DNA of 64,000 bases from Psococerastis gibbosa. Its lineage: Eukaryota; Arthropoda; Insecta; Psocodea; Psocidae. Shown here in pieces: positions 53,201 through 64,000 of this stretch. The notes below the pieces were generated by a model. That model did no database searches and was not told the DNA's origin. It saw only the letters and a list, made by a program, of their open reading frames with translations. Location: assembly GCA_963971405.1 (NCBI GenBank), contig OZ020484.1, positions 20,770,001-20,834,000 on the forward strand, given 5' to 3'. The translations under genes were made by a program, and so were the position numbers. Numbering within the stretch: position 1 is the first letter of the stretch; each line of letters opens with the position of its first letter.

Positions 53201-56200
53201 TGGAACTTATTAGGGGGACGGCAATTGGTTTCCAGGGGAGGGGGCAATGTCAACCCTGCCCCCACCTGTTGTTGCATCCTTGCCCCTGCCTCATCATTAA
53301 TCAAAATCAAAATTTAGCTTTCAAGATAAGTATGCACATTACTCCCTATTATGAAGAAGAAAGTTCGGTTGACGACACAGCGGAAAAACTAACTTAGGAG
53401 TTATGAAAGTGAAGCCTAAACAGTATAAAGTAGGCCTAGATGGCTCACCAACTATTTTGCATAACAGGTCGAAGAATTCGCAAGGTCACCGTAAGACAAG
53501 TAAATATAATACAATATTTAAGGTTGGTACCTTAAAATTAGGGATAGTACGCATCGAATTCTGCTGGGGAGGAACCGGGTAGTTTTAGTATAGTTCAGTA
53601 ACGCCATTGAACATGTATATCGTACATCTCTCATGTACATATTGTATAATGGCAAGACATTTTCAGTACAATGAATTTTTATTTTTATGATGATTTAATT
53701 TCATATGGAATCAATGTTATTGCAATCCTTTTTATGCGATGGTATAAGGAAAGTATTGAGATAGGTCCTCGAAATGATCGATTTTGAGAATCCAACGGAT
53801 TTATACGTTTTGAGGTCCCATGAACCATGTTCATGTCTGTCTTTGATGGAATCCGGCATGTAGGTCTACGAAGGTTCACAAAAATATTGCTAAGGGGAAT
53901 TGTTGCTTTCCAATTTATACGTAGTATAAAGAAAGCTTTGTGATGGTCGAAATTTCGATTCCGAGATTTCAACGGATTTACACGTTTTGAGGTCCCAGAA
54001 ACACAAAAAGTGGTTTTTACGAAATGTCTGTCTGTAGCTCTGTCTATCTGTTCATCGATTTCCGGGCAAACTACTCGGTCGATTTTGATGAAATTTAGCA
54101 AGTAGGTTCACAAAAATCATACCTCGAGACAATCAAAAAACTCCAAAAAAAACGTCTAAACAAAATTATTTCTCAAAAACAGCTCCAACGATTTCTTTTA
54201 AATTCATATGCATGGTAGCTGTAATTGAAGTTAATAAAATACGGGGGGTCGCTTGCTCATTGATAGTTTGCTTCTGGGGGTAAAAAAATAGAAATAACTA
54301 AATTTTAATGAAAAATGACTAGAAAATAATTTTTCTGCGAAACCTTTCAATCTATGTTTTCTACCTTAAGGCATGTTTTAGGTGTTTAGTAACGAAACGG
54401 GCCAGATTGCTTTCGCAAAAAAACTATTTAGTTATGTGGAAAAAAAGTTTTTTTGAAAAAAAGATAAAAAATTCACGGTCAAATGCATTGCGTGCCCTGC
54501 CATTGTTACTGTGTGGTAATGTGTTGGTCTGACCTATCTACGTAGAATTTACCTCACCTCCAGTGACGTCAGTTGGACACCCCCCCCCCCACCCCCCGAG
54601 ATATCGGAAATCTAACCATAGGAAAATTATTTACCATGAAATTACTCATTTTCTCTATCTACTAATTTTGATAAATTGGAAAGCATGTTCGAGTAAACTC
54701 GGATCGGTTCTTTTCATTTTTGTCGAAAAAAAAAGAAAAAAAACCGGTCCGAGTTTACTCGAACATGCTTACCAATTTATCAAAATTAGTAGATAGAGAA
54801 AATGAGTAATTTCATGGTAAATAATTTTCCTATGGTTAAATTTCCGATATCTCGGGGGGGGGGGGGGTGTCCACCTGACGTCACTCGTCCCTGGTGGTGA
54901 GGTAAATTCAAGATATAGATAGGTCAGACCAACACATTACCACACAGCAATACTGGCAGGGCACGCAATGCATTTGAGCGTGAATTTTCTATCATTTTCT
55001 CAAAAAAACATTTTTTTTTTTACAAAACCAAATACTTTTCTGGGAAAGCAACCTGTCCGGTTTCGTTACTCAATTTAACACTTAAAACATGCCTGAAGGT
55101 AGAAATCATCGATAGAATGGTTTCGCAGAAAAATTATTTTTTAGTCATTTTTCATTAAAATTTAGTTATTTTTATTTTTTTACCCCCAGAAGCAACCTAT
55201 CAAGGGGCAAGCGACCCCACGCATTTCGTTAATATTAATAACGACTACAATATATGTGAATTTAAAGGAAATCGTTGGAGCCGTTTTTGAGAAATAATTT
55301 TTTTAGACGTTTTTTTTAGAATAAACCCCCCCCCCCAATGAAGTTAGCCCCAAATAAAAAAAATGGTCCCGAGGTATGATTTTTGTGAACCTACATGCCG
55401 AATTTCATAGGGATCGGCCGAGTAGTTTGCCCGGAAATCGACGCACAGACAGACAGACAGACAGACATTTCGTAAAAACCTGTTCCTGGGACCTCAAAAC
55501 GTGTAAACCCGTTGAAATCTCGGAATCGAAAATTTCAAATGTCGCAAAGCTTTCCTTATACTACGTATAAATTGGAAAGCAATAAAACTACTAACACCGG
55601 TTCTTTACTGTAGCAAAATGGGAGAAGCATTGAACTTGGATCCATTGGGAACGTTATACGATGCATCTCAACCATGAAGACCAATAAAATAAATTTTTCT
55701 ACATTTTGAAAAGGGCCAAAGTGCCTATTACGATGGATGGGATCGTATAATTGTATATTCAATGTATTGCAGTATTAAATGGTAGGCTATATTATAGCCA
55801 CTGACATTAAACTAACTTCTAAGGTTGAAGAGATCTCTTCACAACCAAAATTAGAGGATTTAGGAAAATTGGTTCGGGAGTAACTGTTTTTGTGTTAGCC
55901 AAAACCTCTAAAAAAAAAAATTATAATATTCTGCTGAATTTGAAGGTTAAACTTCAAATTGATGTATTGCAATTCCAGTTTTATGTATGTTATATGTGTA
56001 TATAAAACAACATGGCACACAAGCAGTGCACTGTAGTATAACTTATATTATGCTATACACAGTGTACAATCTAGAGTACATTTGTTGCAGATAGTCATTG
56101 TAATGACTACCAACGGCCCTGCCTAGGGCCTTAATGAATGGGATGCAAAAACTTACGCGTTCACGTATAGCTATAGTTTGATTTTTATCATTGCAAGATT

Positions 56201-59200
56201 CATAGCCCATCCATACAAGCTGCGCATTCGTCATACTATAATTACTCATGGCAAAGAAGATGTTTTTTTAAAATTCTGCCGTTAGCTGCCTAATAGGGTT
56301 AGAGAGCCTGCGTGCCATTACACACAGCATGAACCTGTCGATGGCAGTAGTTTGGCTATAAACATGGGGAATGACCCTAAAGGCTTTTTTATGGATGTAC
56401 TGCCAGTAGCCCATTGAGCTTTGTCCTGCCAATGACCCAAACGGTTTTAGGACATTATTGGTATAGTCCCCGAATACATTTCTAGTTGTTGACAAAAAGT
56501 TTCATTGCTCGATGTCAATGGCCAAGCTCGGACATACTTACCATTGGCATTGTAGCAGGTGTTAGCTCGACATACCCAAGTAAGGGAATGCGTAGGGAAT
56601 GACCGTAACTAATAATAACAACTCAATATTTTACAGCGAATGCAGGCATAATTTTGTAGAACACAATTTCTACGAGTAACCTGAATTCCCTGATGGAATT
56701 TCCATAGTAGCCTACCACAAATTGTATACAGATTCCAACCCAGTTCCAGCTCTGACTCTCCGAGGCTAAGACATCAATAAAGCACAACGATATGAGGACA
56801 TTAATAAATAAGACGATGGCGCGATCAAATAAACTCGTACTGTGGCACAAGAGGAAAAAAACTTGGTTCCCACAAGTAACTATCAGTCATTAGATGGAGG
56901 ACGGGTGCGGGTTCTCAGGCCCCACAGGCACTATGCGCCTCTGCCTGCGTAGCATGTATAATGCAGGGGAAAAGTGCTAAAATTCTACGAACTTTTAACT
57001 CTGAATTAACCAGCTCTAAGATCTACCTAATAATACCTAAAACCTAATAACACAAATTGCATATGTTTTATACCTGAATTAGGCTAGTTCATTATATCCA
57101 ATAATGCAGCAGCAACCGGTGATGATTTTTACAAAGCAACTGAATTACGTGGACTAGAAAGCATTTCGAAATATTCCTGACTGATTCTCGCCAGCGTTTC
57201 TATTACTTTATTAACTATTAGGTACGAGGTACGGGATAAAATTATCATAGATTAGGTCTTTACATTTTTTTATTTTAATTACTATGTAGGTCGTTATAAT
57301 GATTTTACACAACTTGTTTCAGAAGGTGACGTCTGCATTGACAACAACTCAGAGCGCGGCGTCTGCACAAGAAAAAATTTATGCAGGTCATTACGGGAAG
57401 ATTTTAATCACGACATTCGACCTGTGTTTTGCAGTTATAAGGTATCAATACAAATACAAATCAATAAAGTATCAATTACAAATCGCAGTAACTTTTTAAT
57501 AACAGCACAATAATTCGCATTTTACCAGGAGTCTTACAGAAGTATGGAGCTAATTTCAATACTGACTGAATGCGTTAGAATGAAATTATTAGTTTTAGTG
57601 AAAAAGTTTAACCCTTATTTATCAAGTTTCGCTCCTAATTTTTTGAACTCCCATAGGTGAGCCTACACTTGAGCTCGTCTATGTTTGGCTGAATTTAAGG
57701 CTGAATCTAATTGTATATTTCTAGGAGCAAGGGAATTTCAAAGAACAGCCCACTTCTTGGTGAAAATCACGACTATATTAATAGAGTAATTTTATCTTAC
57801 TTATTCAAAAGCTAAATTCACACAAGACTTTTACTTCCAGGGCAATGTAGATATAATCTGCTGTCGAGAAAAATCGCTTGGGGAGAGAGCAGTGGGACAT
57901 GAAGCAATATCAGCACCTTCAGCAAATTACACAGAATTGGAGAATATTTTTGATTTACATAAATTACGAGACGACCCGCTGAGCCAAGGAAGGAAAAAAC
58001 ATAGTATTTCTTCTTCAGAATCTGCAGTCAATTTAAATGGGCCGAAAAGGCTGGGCTCACGCGAAGACGAACGCAACTATGTGGCCTACAATAATCCCAC
58101 AAACTACTACGAAAATGATAAGGTGCAGTCCAATGAGGATGAAAGTCTCCATGTAAAGAAGGAAGTAATCAAAGGAAGTGACAGCGACAGTTTGGAGAAT
58201 GATAAAGGGGAATTAAGAGAAAGGAGAGTTTGGGGTCAAAGCATAAACTATGATAACAATAATTTTGCATTATATGGAACTACTAAAAAACCCAATCCCC
58301 CCCATCAACAGTCCCTGGATGGGTATCGTCCGCATATCCAGTACCAAACAACAGGAAAATATCAAGATTACAAACCAAACCCCATGTTAGGCAGCTGGCA
58401 AACTGAATTACAACCAGCACAACAGCCAACTTGGGCTGGTTCGATGGCAAGACCAACGAGAGTTCCTCAAACGCAGTTGCTTACTCATAGACCAACTATC
58501 TCACCCAATCAATATTATCAAGAAACCTTTACTCAAAGAACAACCAGATCTCCAGGATATCATGAAGAGCATTACAATGCAAGACCAACGCGAGCACCTA
58601 AACCCAAGCCTCCTTTAGTTGGAAACGGCCCAAGACCAAGCCATAACAGTAATGGACCATCTGAAACATATTTCAATAAGCCTACCGAAAATAACAATTG
58701 GCAATATGAGAACAATTATAGTGGGCCAACAGAAAATAATTACAACAGGCCTACAGCAAGCTACCACAATAAACCAACTGAAAATTACAATAGGCCGACA
58801 GTAAACTATTATGATAAGCCCATTCGCCATCAAAGCCAACGACCGAGTTCTGGGTTCCAACCTTCCTCCTCTCAAGAAAACTATGGACCTCAACTTAAAC
58901 CGAAGCCGACGCCTGGCACTGACTCAATTATGTTTCCCTCCCATGAACCAGAATACCATCCCCAATCGAGTGAGAGTCAGGCGTCCAGCCATGGCCACCA
59001 TGCGCCTGACCATAATTATGCACCAGGAGCAACTGCCCGACCTACGAGACGTCCCAATGAGAGAAAGAGGATCAGCGAGATAAGTACGAATCAATTGTTA
59101 TTGCCAATCATGCGAATAATAATAATACACAAAAGATGCCTGCATAGTTAATATTTATGTAGCAATGAGGCTACCACGCTAATCTTCTAAGTCATTTTCA

Positions 59201-62200
59201 GCCCCTCCGATATTAGCAATAGCTTATAGTCTACTGTTTTAAGTCGTAACAGTTGTGATATTCCTTTGTTATACACATCCATCAATCCATGATGATCTGT
59301 ATTAGTGTGGTGAGCATGATTTAGCCCTTACCCTGTTCTTAACACTTAACTCAATAACATTTTGGATGTCAATATTTCATGTAATATTGAAATAGCAGAA
59401 CAGTATACCATGATAAAAGCGATATTAGAATCGGGAAAATCCCACTTCAGTGGAATATAAATTATAGGCCTAACAACTCGGGGAAATACAACCCAATCAG
59501 TCTCCTTGAGGATGTTACAGTAATAATTAAGATATTATGAATAGGAAGCAGTTTGCCCTTTGGCATTACCCTGGCTAGATAACAACAGGTCAAAAACAGC
59601 GGAAATATACATATGAAAGCTTATAATATGACGCAAGTTTCTACCATAGAACAATATTGGCTGCGGTTGGCATTGCACGTCATGTAAAACTGAACTTATT
59701 ATAACGTTCGGCATACTGCCATTCAGTAGGCTAATTGAGGGGGCTCATCATAGGAATAGTCCTAATGGTGTCCCTCTGAACCACAAATGCTAGAATTGTA
59801 TGCTAAACATACCTGCTAAAAATATACATTACCGTACTTTACTTTTAAAAAAATGAAACAGGGCTGCTATAGGTATAGTAAAAGACACTTTTGCAATGCA
59901 ATAAGGACCAATAAGGTCATTGATCATTCCGCAAGTCGAAATCTACAAGACTTTATGTAGGTCTATAGTCTAGTTTCGGCAGTCTTCAAGCAATACTCAT
60001 CTAATGCCCTATCAAGGCTCATTAAAAGAGTATGAACATTTTGTTTTATTGCAGAGTGTAAAGAATATTCGCAAATAGTGGTTGAAACAATAGCTGGGCT
60101 ACCATTGACGGCGGATCCGCAACCAGTTGAAATTCAAGTGCAAAAATGTAATCACAATGCTCAACAGCTTATCGTCGGTGGGCATAATTCAACGGCTGGA
60201 GAATTTCCCCACATGGTGAGTGTCAATAATAGCCTACCTAACTACTCAGTTAATACAGCTCCCATCGGGAGAATTATCACTTATAGAGAGTCCATGCGAA
60301 CATTCACATAATGTTTTACTTAGCGGAGATATATGCTGGCGAACTCTAGCGCTGGTCCCGCGATGAAACAATTGAAATTATTAACCACAAGATGTCAGTG
60401 CTAATAGGCATTTTAAGAACGATTTAATCTAACATTCTGATGATTCTCGCAGACGCGATTTGCCGACGTCTTTTCCATTGTAGCCATGTAGGTAGACGTC
60501 AGACGAGTTCATGACGATTTTGGAAGCTGGCGTGAAACCGGCAGCACCAAAGTGCACGGTTTTCCCCTAGATACGCCAGATCATAGAAATCATTTGAATA
60601 GAGTACCATTTCTGCAGTTTAGTGCATGCAAGACCTTATTTTCGGTACAAAACCGTCCAGCAGCCTTTGCGGAATAATAGAGATGGGGATAGTGTTAACA
60701 ATAACTATCTTTCATTCATTAAATTACACACTCGAATCTTTATTCGATCCATTATATTTATTCAATCGAAGAAATATTTGGAATGTTTATGTTGCAGTAG
60801 GATACAATTTGAATCAGAATTTAGGTAGGCGTAGGCCTACAGCGCATACGAATTTTTATTGGGCCTATATTTATTGGATCGAATATTGGAGCAATGCGGG
60901 GGGGGGGGGGAGGATGAAAAATCACAAGCTGTCAGAAAGTCCAAACTTTATTATCTTCCCTAATGATTCATCACTCAGTTACGTTAATTAAATATCCATG
61001 CTCGCTTTCCACTTTGGGCCATGAGAAGAAAGAAACAGAAAAAATTCTTGAAATCCATTCGTAACTAACTTATCCATCAATAATTCAATCAAACAATTGT
61101 TTCAGGCAGCTGTGGGCTTTATCAATAAGCGTACTGGTGAAGTCAAATGGGGCTGCGGAGGGTCGCTCATCAGCGAGAGTTTCGTTTTAACGGCGGGTCA
61201 TTGCACTGACTTGAAATAGTGAGTTTTTTTAGTGTTAAATTGACTTAGGTTGAATAGGCAACCTCCTCAGGCCATTATACCCGAAAGGGACGATCTATGC
61301 CTTTCCGATTATGCCCCGGAAATGCATCGTAGGTTCGAGTACCGCAGTGTCCGATTTTTTTCAGGACTCTCTATTTTTGGATAATTTGTTCTGCCAGATA
61401 ATCTCGGTCCAAACGCCAAATGGAGAAATAACGATATTCATAATGTACAGTATGTTAAACAAAGATAAGCCTTGGAAACGTGCTATTTCCTTTCGAGCAG
61501 CGGATTTGGAATATTCTGAGAAAATATTCCCCCTTCAACTCGAATAAATAATAACGTCTGCTCAGGAAGTTGACCAACTGTAGAGCATTGAGCATGAGCA
61601 ACAATTAAATTGCCATGGATTTTTTTTAGAGACGATTTTCATATATTTGCGGTATTAATTAATTTCGTCAAAATGTCGCCCTTTGCTTTCTTCTTCAAGT
61701 TACAGCCGGCTGGCTGGTTGGCAGCAACATGTGGCATCGATGCCTCCACTCCCCTTGATCCTGGCACGCCCTCTCCAGCTCCTACATACTCCATCACTTG
61801 CTGTAGATATTCCTTTCTCGGCCACCCAGGTCGGTTGACCCCTATTTTTGTGAAACAGAGAAGCATTTTTTTCTCTCTCTCATAGTAAATATGACTACGA
61901 TTGTGTTTAATTTATTTCAGTGGTAATCCCGGAGTAGTAAGACTTGGTGAATTGCATTTAAAACGCAACGATGACGGGGCACATCCAGTGGACTACATGG
62001 TCGAGGAAATGATTAAGCATCCGGAGTACCACCCTCCAATGCGTTACAACGACATAGCACTTCTGAAGCTGGTTAGGCCAGTCTCCTTAAGTGTAAACAT
62101 TCGGCCAGCTTGCCTCTATACAAAGCCAATGTTTTCAGTAACAAAGACTGTCGCTACTGGATGGGGAAGCCAACAGTATGGTGAGCTATTTCTTTCGTGG

Positions 62201-63962
62201 CAAATTAAAGATTTTAACGGCACGGATTTCCCACAGGATGTTCATGGCGAATACTCGGAAAAGACCAAGGATGGAAACATAACTGAACAATGCCATAAAC
62301 CATATTATCATAGAGGAATAAAATATAACAACGAGCTTGGAAACGCTTTGGGACTAGAACCCGGTTCACCAGGGTGTAGGCGACCATGCACGCTACGACT
62401 GCACTTGGTTGCCGGGGAAAGACAGATAGACGGATTTAGGGAAATTATATGCAGGATGCAGTGGAGAGGATTCGTATGACGAGGGTTAAGATTATGGTTT
62501 CGGTTACTGGAAGCCTATACAACGAAAAGGTAAATACTGTACAGTAGACTTCAGCATTTCATGGCAACACAATCATTCCAGTACTTGATTAAGTCTAGCT
62601 AACGCATGTTACAATGTCAATGGTAAGCATGCCTGAGCTTGCCCATTGGCACTTGTAGTCGGTTTGGGTGGACATCGAGGAGTGAACCAGTTTGCCAACG
62701 ACTAGAAATTCATTCGGAAACAATAATAATCATGTCCGAAAACCGATGGGCCACTTACTACACTGCATAAAATATATATCAACGCGCGCGCAAGCCAAGT
62801 TCCTACACACCCCCGACATCATCTATACTCCATAAAAAAAATTTAAAAAAATAATAATACTACAATGCCTTGTGTCTGTAAGCTTCATATTCATTTTTGT
62901 TACAGCTTCTGAACCCAGTCCAATGTTACTGAAGGTCGTTATAAACATAATAGACAATGAAAAATGTAACAGTCTGTACAAGGCAGAATCAAAAACTCCT
63001 TCACTTTCACAAGGGATCATCGATTCACAGATGTGTGCTGGGGATTTAAATGGACAAAAAGATACATGCCAGGTTTGTCCTTTTTGAGAAATTAATTCTA
63101 GAAAAACTGGAGCAAAGGGGTAAGACTATGATTGATACGATTGTATGGATGCATTGATTGCTCTGTTATAGTCAATTACTATTTAGAGTATTCAAGTAGA
63201 GAATTCGGGCATTAAGGATCGGCTGACAATAAATATGCCAGAAATTGAAAGAAATACCAACTGTCACGAAGCCCATCAATCCAAATGATACAGAACTGAG
63301 TCAAAACTTACCTAGGGCTAACATCAGAACACAAGCGCAGGTTTCATTCATCGCCCAGTTTCAACGTCATCCATCCCAAGCTGCCGAAAAATTTTACTTT
63401 GGGACTATCGCACTAAAATTCCAGCCTGAAAGTGTAACACTTGAGTATGTACTATGTAACGTAGTGATATAACGAAAATACAATCGATGAAGTAGTAGAA
63501 TCCGAGCTGATAGGCCGTGGGCGATCTGAAAGTTAACTTCCAAACGTTCCATCAACATCTGCGGACGATATCTTCAGTGGCACTACGTAGATTTCTAAGA
63601 GTGTATCTCGGAGGCCTCGTAGTGCAACTGAATATGTCGACCGCAGAACGTTTATGAGTTCATTTTCAGATCTACTACGGCCCATCAGCCCGGATTCTAC
63701 GGCTTCATCATCTACCTCTGGCCGTGAAAGTCTTTGTAACAACACAATTTTTTTCTAGGGCGATTCAGGAGGGCCTATTGAAATTACTACGCGAAGCAAC
63801 CAGTGCCTTCACCATATTATAGGAGTCACATCGTTTGGAAAACGGTGCGGGCTCCCTAACGCACCTGGCGTTTACACGCGAGTCTCCTCGTATATATCAT
63901 GGATCGAAAGCATTGTATGGCCGGAAAGGAGGGACTCCAAGGAACGAACAAGGAGGCAATGA
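50233..63962 (+). CDS. Secreted CLIP-domain serine protease (CLIPC-like), complete
   Basis: Exons are 50233-50332, 57323-57441, 57841-59083, 60055-60215, 61106-61218, 61921-62180, 62906-63072 and 63759-63962. Phases agree and give 788 residues. A signal peptide (about 1-30) precedes a CLIP domain with six Cys (38, 48, 54, 70, 80, 81). Residues 82-488 are a low-complexity linker rich in Pro, Asn, Tyr, Thr and Arg-Pro-Thr, with PTENNYNRPT-like repeats. The trypsin-like domain starts at IVGG (527) after Leu526. The triad is His573, Asp623 and Ser724, with a specificity Asp at 718 predicting cleavage after Arg/Lys. A Leu before IVGG is typical of CLIPC zymogens (Snake, Manduca HP6), which are activated by a non-trypsin-like enzyme in cascades for Toll signalling or melanisation. 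Such a role is inferred. The linker is far longer than is usual. Confidence 0.93.
50648..51019. mobile_element. Hairpin MITE, fullest copy of the GATGCATGAAGTAGTC family
   Basis: The ends TTAAGAGTGTACAGCC and GGCTGTACACTCTTAA are inverted repeats. The arms (~180 bases) include AACTAAGCATGTTATTA and TAGAAGACTACTTCATGCAT and meet at an AT-rich loop near 50835. Related copies lie at 3955-4275 and 24955-25095. It is non-coding. Confidence 0.75.
52498..52885. repeat. Half copy of the giant-hairpin family
   Basis: It contains TATCAAGGGGCAAGCGACCC, TTAATAACGACTACAATATA and CGTTGGAGCCGTTTTTGAGA, a 15-base poly-C (52719-52733), GACCTCAAATCCGTTGAAAT, and the terminal motif TACTACGTATAAATTGGAAA. It is the right arm only, and the ACAGACAG section is deleted. 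Confidence 0.7.
53735..53900. repeat. Degraded end fragment of the giant-hairpin family
   Basis: The order GGTATAAGGAAAGTATTGAG, GATTTATACGTTTTGAGGTC, GGCATGTAGGTCTACGAAGG, TTCACAAAAATA follows the left arm of the element that begins directly after it at 53903. Confidence 0.55.
53903..55582. mobile_element. Giant 1680-bp hairpin element
   Basis: Two arms of about 830 bases pair from TTGCTTTCCAATTTATACGT at the left end to ACGTATAAATTGGAAAGCAA at the right end. They meet near 54740 at TTTTTGTCG/AAAAAAAAAG with essentially no spacer. The ends carry their own small palindrome (GCTTTCC..TTATACGTAGTATAA..GGAAAGC). Arms share GACCTCAAAACGTGTAAA, TATCAAGGGGCAAGCGACCC, a poly-C/poly-G pair (54580-54590 and 54854-54867) and AAAGCATGTTCGAGTAAACT. 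No coding frame and no clear target duplication. Partial copies are scattered through the window (3425, 29440, 33497, 37305, 52498, 53735). Confidence 0.88.
60725..60910. repeat. Repeat related to 5290-5410
   Basis: ATTGGATCGAATATTGGA and ACACTCGAATC-like text are shared with the beta-tubulin intron segment. It ends in a 13-base poly-G (60898-60910). It lies in a CLIP protease intron. Confidence 0.4.
63505..63720. repeat. GTCGACCGCAGA repeat, inverted pair beside the last CLIP exon
   Basis: An inverted arrangement of the repeat seen at 43716-43860: GAATCCGAGCTGATAGGCCG..CTTCCAAACGTTCCATCAAC..CAGTGGC is followed by CTCGGAGGCCTCGTAGTG and then the forward copy TATGTCGACCGCAGAACG..CGGCCCATCAGCCCGGATTC. 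It ends about 40 bases before the acceptor of the final protease exon. Confidence 0.6.
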
Positions 63963-64000
63963 ACTTTGAAGTGTTTATCAAAACTCATAGTGCATAGTTC

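Larger units (their letters stand above)
50333..57322. other. First intron of the CLIP protease, repeat-filled
   Basis: This 7-kb intron separates the signal-peptide exon from the CLIP exon. It contains a hairpin MITE (50648-51019), partial and full giant-hairpin elements (52498-55582) and poly-G/C runs. I see no gene in 51020-52490 or 55590-57320. A repeat around 56515-56580 (GATGTCAATGGCCAAGCTCG, CTTACCATTGGCA) resembles 62610-62690 and 48895-48985. Confidence 0.6.

Noticed and set aside
59084..59151. Extension of the CLIP linker frame to its in-frame stop
   Set aside because: The ATAA|GTACG donor at 59083/59084 joins in phase to the exon at 60055, which restores the Cys and IVGG of the protease; the extension is intron.
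61610..61885. Open frame of 91 codons in the protease intron
   Set aside because: It lies between two exons that join in phase and does not resemble any part of a trypsin-like domain.
63245..63472. Open frame of 75 codons before the last protease exon
   Set aside because: Exons ending 63072 and starting 63759 join directly across Cys-Gln|Gly-Asp-Ser; nothing is missing, and the frame has no known similarity.

Overview
This is a gene-poor, AT-rich, repeat-laden stretch of an animal nuclear genome. Spliceosomal introns with GT..AG borders run up to about 8.4 kb. A CLIP-domain serine protease, a family best known from arthropods, together with insect/crustacean-like repeats, points to an arthropod; I cannot name the species. 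Exon borders below were placed by hand from splice consensus, codon phase and family resemblance.

Layout. (1) 1505-2593 (+): last exon of a SIAH-type RING-finger protein. (2) 2992-11584 (-): a complete six-exon beta-tubulin, tail-to-tail with the RING gene. (3) 11899-12191: a compact promoter-like cluster (CRE, GC box, NRF1-like, CCAAT, TATA) between the beta-tubulin start and a THAP-like start exon on the other strand. (4) 13418-30534 (+): a complete ten-exon cytosolic Xaa-Pro aminopeptidase with all five metal ligands. Its 8.4 kb first intron holds a decayed LINE, a hAT transposon nested inside that LINE, and a nearly intact second LINE. Other introns hold a Harbinger-type MITE, a mitochondrial COX1 fragment (NUMT) and tRNA-derived SINEs. 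(5) 30609-35479: intergenic repeats, including a head-to-head mariner hairpin. (6) 35480-42687 (-): a seven-exon p53 gene with transactivation, DNA-binding and oligomerisation segments and no SAM domain. (7) 42701-50232: intergenic, with SINE, RT fragments, a 51-bp perfect palindrome and long inverted repeats. (8) 50233-63962 (+): a complete eight-exon secreted CLIP-domain trypsin-like protease with a Leu activation site and an unusually long Pro/Asn/Tyr/Thr-rich linker.

The genes are unrelated housekeeping, stress and extracellular-proteolysis genes; nothing suggests a functional cluster. The distinctive content is the repeat landscape: several unrelated families of long-armed hairpin elements (1680-bp, 1697-bp, 899-bp, about 480-bp and about 370-bp examples), two tRNA-derived SINE families, and more than a dozen poly(C)/poly(G) runs of 10-19 bases. 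I found no CRISPR array, operon or prokaryote-like system. The best candidates for something undescribed are the hairpin families, one of which abuts a splice acceptor, a short sequence core shared by otherwise different repeats, and the linker architecture of the CLIP protease.
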